This document shows, piece by piece, positions 61,101 to 64,000 of a DNA stretch of 64,000 bases (the stretch's first letter is position 1; every line of letters begins with the position of its first letter). The notes under the pieces are model-generated. The model was not told the DNA's origin and did no database searches. It was given only the letters and a program-made list of their open reading frames with translations. The stretch spans positions 449,822-513,821 of the forward strand of contig CAJNOI010000008.1 in the NCBI GenBank assembly GCA_905250115.1. The letters are read 5' to 3'. The position numbers were made by a program, and so were the translations under genes. The stretch is from Adineta steineri. Taxonomy: Eukaryota; Rotifera; Eurotatoria; Adinetida; Adinetidae.

Positions 61101-61668
61101 GTAAATAAGTAAGTCTACTATCTTTATTATGAACAATCGTATTTACTCTAGTTTTTTTTATCAAGTTAAATAGCAATATAAAGAAGAACAATTAAAATAT
61201 AATTACAATGAATTTAACTAATGAATATTTCCTTCGATCTCTTTGATAATATATAGGATGGATATGAAATGATTTATTTTCAATATATGAAAGAAACTTC
61301 AAATATTCATTTAACTGATCTAATCAAACACTTTTCTGCTTCATGATGTAAAAATAAATACTATCGTTTGATTTAAAGAACAATTCGTGCATGTAAAAAG
61401 AAAATATATCTATACCTTCTTTAACCATACATCTAACCGTTGCTCCAAAACGTATATTTACATCTTGAAGAAACCAATGTAATTGTAATTCAGTATTATT
61501 ATATATTAATGATAAACGTCGATTGCCTGTTTCGCCAGTACTACTTTCAAAATGAAATTGCTTACAAATCCATTCTAATAAATCTTTAACGGTTAATTTT
61601 TCCATTAAATTATCATTTTGATAAATCGCACGTTTATTTGTTGGTTCAAATAATACAAGAAAATACAT
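58196..61668 (-). CDS. ANKUB1: Ankyrin repeat and ubiquitin domain protein ANKUB1
   Basis: Seven exons: 61416-61668, 60192-60401, 59960-60135, 59313-59914, 59127-59256, 58977-59081 and 58196-58777, all in phase, 685 residues. A ubiquitin-like N-terminus (MYFLVLFEPTNKRAI, LEWICKQFHFES, MVKEG) leads into a second beta-rich segment (VVASHKSGLPLSAFRLVTD). The hallmark centre is IGWSDFFTYAIKGYTKAVLK, VALYISAHYGHQDLARALLQ, then PVGHHPSRQWCSTDCVH and CPIHEAIA, in the same order as in vertebrate ANKUB1 (WDGWKEFL, VALYIAAF, CPIHAAA). The C-terminal third is basic, ending SLTEASKFQRKSWIRQVNIA, also an ANKUB1-type end. Cellular function is unknown in any animal I recall. Intron 1 is 1,014 nt and carries the foldback at 60597. 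Confidence 0.85.
60597..60666. repeat. 70-bp foldback in an ANKUB1 intron
   Basis: TATAATAGAAGATCCG at 60597-60612 and CGGATCGTCTATTATA at 60651-60666 are inverse with 15 of 16 matches, loop 38 nt. It may be a small MITE; no clear target duplication. Confidence 0.55.
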
Positions 61669-62713
61669 TTAGATGAATATTGTTAAATTATAAAATAATA
61701 TTCAATCTTTTTTTTATTATGATTCTTATTACCTTGACGAGCATATACGGATAAGAAGCAACAACAACAACATAAAACTCATTTGTTTCTCTCTCTCTAT
61801 CAAATATAGAAGACGAAATACATTTCTTGAATTTTAATGAAGATCAAAACAAAAGAAAAAAGAACTATACACGCACATAATAAGACTTTATTTTATGATT
61901 TAAGTATTTCTTTTTATAGCTATAATAATTTATGTCAGATGAAGAATAAAGTTTAATGAGAAACAGAAAAGAGTGGAATATGATTAGTAAAAATTTTTGA
62001 TGGTTACATTCTTATATGAATCTTATAGATATTGTGTAAAAAAAGAAATAAGACCAGTCATTTTATTTTTTGATTATGTTTTATATCATTTTATTGTTAA
62101 TGTATAGATTGCATGTTAAAATTCTAATCTGATCCTTAAACGAGATTGCAAAAAACAAAAATGTTTTGTTGTATTAATTGACTCGATTAGTTGAACGTAT
62201 TTTGGGAAAGAGAAGAAACAACATAAAATATTTCTTCTTCTTCTTCTTTTTCGGTACTCTTATGGTTATTATTATTTGTCTCTTTATTAAGCTAAATTCA
62301 TTTTTCTATCGATTCTTTAGTTTATTGTCTGTTTATATAGATATAAGATCTTAATCATCATGAACATCATCTTTTTCTTTTTTCTATTATAAATATGACG
62401 ACAAAAAAAAAGGATTTTTATTTAAGAGAAAAATGTCGTTCGCGCTCGAATATAGATTCTTTCTTTCTATATATGTCGTTTCTCTTGCGTCTACTACTTG
62501 ATCGGAATACATACCATAAAAAAAACTGATGGTAAGAAACGAATAAAGTTGAGTTAGCCGATTAATGATAGAGACTGTGTTTGTGTCCTCGATATTAGAA
62601 CAATTTTTCTTATTTATAGTTTATCTATTTCATATAAGCACATTGATGTGCGTAGTGATCTCACTTTACAGATGTACTCAGTTTACATATTGTCAATTGC
62701 ATAATGCCATCGC
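61669..62713. promoter_or_regulatory. Divergent upstream region of ANKUB1 and the receptor gene
   Basis: A 1.0-kb interval between divergent starts. Contains a TTC microsatellite at about 62231-62250. No specific promoter motif recognised. Confidence 0.35.
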
Positions 62714-64000
62714 ATGTATTCCCAATGTTTGATATTTCTTATTATAATTATTATTTTGAATAATGGTAATCGAGCAGATAAACCAAGTGTATTACATATT
62801 GGTGCTTTGTTTGATTCTGAACATGCATCAATACACAATGGTCAACAAGAATTACAAGCAGCACAGATGGCTATTATTGATATAAATCGACAATATAAAG
62901 ATTTATTCAAAGGACTTTATATACTTGAATTAATCGCAAATAATTCTCGGGTATCTAATGAAATAAATTTGTATATGTTAAACTTTTGATGTATTTAGTG
63001 TGATCCAATTTATGCTGTTGATGCTTTCTTTCATGCAATATTTCGTCGTCCACAATTACTTTTTCTTGTTGGAACATCATGTTCAAATGAAACGAAAGCT
63101 GTTATTCAAGTTGCTGATCATTATAATCTAATTTTAGTAAGTAAAATTGATTTTTTTTTTATTTATTCATTCTTTCTTTCGATCGGATAAATAATAAACA
63201 TCCGTTTATATATAATTGCGGAAATGAATATTATAGTTTTCACATTCAACTTCATTTATATCTCAAGCCAATCAATCATATTCAACATTAGTACGATTGT
63301 CTGTCTCAGATGAGAATTATAATGATGCTCGTGTAGCGTTTATTGAATATAATCAATGGTCTCATGTAGCTATTATTCATCAAGATTCAATTGAACATTC
63401 ACTTGTAAATTACACCTCTCTTTGTTAATCAGTTTTAATAGAAATTTTTTCTTTTTTCTGATTAAAGATGATGGCAAAATTAGCTAAACGATTAAATGAA
63501 TCGAATGTTAATGTTGTACTTACACAAAGTGCATCATGGGTTAACCTTACATCCGCATTACAAACTCTTCGAGTATAGATTTTTTTGTTTAAATTTTTAT
63601 CAAAAAAATTTGCTGTTTTTTTGTTTTAAGGAAAAAAAAGCTCGAATTGTTTTTGTTACTTTTGATACATCATTACGTTCAATATTTTTTTGTGAAGTCT
63701 ATCGAACATTTAGTAAACAATTACGTGAACGTTATGTATGGATATTAACTGACAATGATTCTCATCTATGGAATTTATCAAATAATAATTGTACAAAAAA
63801 AGAAATATTTGATGCAGCACGCGGTCATATTATTATTGATAGTTCGTATGAAAGAAAACCAAATTTAATTAATCTAAATATAGTAAGTTTAATGATTAAA
63901 GGAAGAAGAAAAAATGTTTTAGAAATCTTATTTTTTCTAGACAGCACGTCGATTACAACAACAACTTGATCTACAAGATCATCTTGGTAGACAGACACTA
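62714..64000 (+). CDS. Class C GPCR (GABA-B receptor-like), N-terminal part
   Basis: Exons 62714-62950, 62999-63136, 63237-63404, 63468-63572, 63631-63882 and 63941 to the window end, all phase 0. A signal peptide (LIFLIIIIILNNGNRA) precedes a periplasmic-binding-protein-like ligand domain: VLHIGALFDSEH, QAAQMAIIDINRQY, CDPIYAVDAFFHAI, LFLVGTSCSNETKAV, STLVRLSVSDENYNDA, HVAIIHQD, ARIVFVTFDTSLRSIFFCEV and YVWILTD. This order of strands is that of the ANF-receptor/GABA-B ectodomain (CSxxT after the GTSCS strand). Membrane helices are expected outside the window. The uniform phase 0 introns of 48-100 nt support the model. Confidence 0.75.

Overview
The window looks like AT-rich metazoan DNA, most consistent with a bdelloid rotifer (inference). 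Reasons: densely packed intron-bearing genes whose introns are mostly 45-70 nt with GT..AG ends; a Gsx-type ParaHox homeobox gene; animal genes (CHFR, KDM4, NCAPH, ANKUB1, HS3ST, a WDR37-like relic); bacterial-style FG-GAP and Kelch repeat proteins; and interstitial TGTGGG/CCCACA tracts, the hexamer I recall as the telomeric repeat of the bdelloid Adineta vaga. There are two assembly gaps (27065-27164 and 45507-45516).

Layout. 1-13 kb is repeat- and transposon-rich: the end of an FG-GAP protein, a membrane-anchored seven-bladed Kelch protein, a TIR element, a TMEM272-like protein, a Tc1/mariner relic, a damaged carboxylesterase and Gsx. 13-20 kb holds a hAT-type MITE inside a G-rich inverted repeat, a PHF24-like PHD protein, an intronless PD-(D/E)XK-like protein and a broken serpin. 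21-27 kb: a Cys-less pentameric ligand-gated channel homologue, a WDR37-like pseudogene, a small Cys-rich secreted peptide and a gap-truncated membrane protein. 27-36 kb: condensin subunit NCAPH, a C-type lectin receptor, an unknown single-pass membrane protein and a TDP2-like protein lacking catalytic residues. 36-46 kb: a large foldback MITE, a C2HC/U-box/pseudokinase protein, a heparan sulfate 3-O-sulfotransferase and the first half of a KDM4 demethylase. 46-64 kb: CHFR (15 exons), a second hAT-like MITE, a small MGCC protein, a zinc-finger regulator, ANKUB1 and the start of a class C GPCR-like receptor.

Genes are independent eukaryotic units; I see no operon-like pathway. CHFR, NCAPH, KDM4 and the TDP2-like protein all concern chromosomes or genome integrity, but their proximity may be chance. 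Gene models were built by hand from splice signals, phase continuity and protein family similarity. At four places a family-conserved reading frame is broken by one base, each time in an A/T homopolymer, so residual assembly error must be considered before calling those genes dead. The best candidates for something undescribed are the TDP2-like pseudoenzyme, the U-box/pseudokinase fusion, the intronless nuclease-like gene and the family of TGTGGG-containing inverted repeats.
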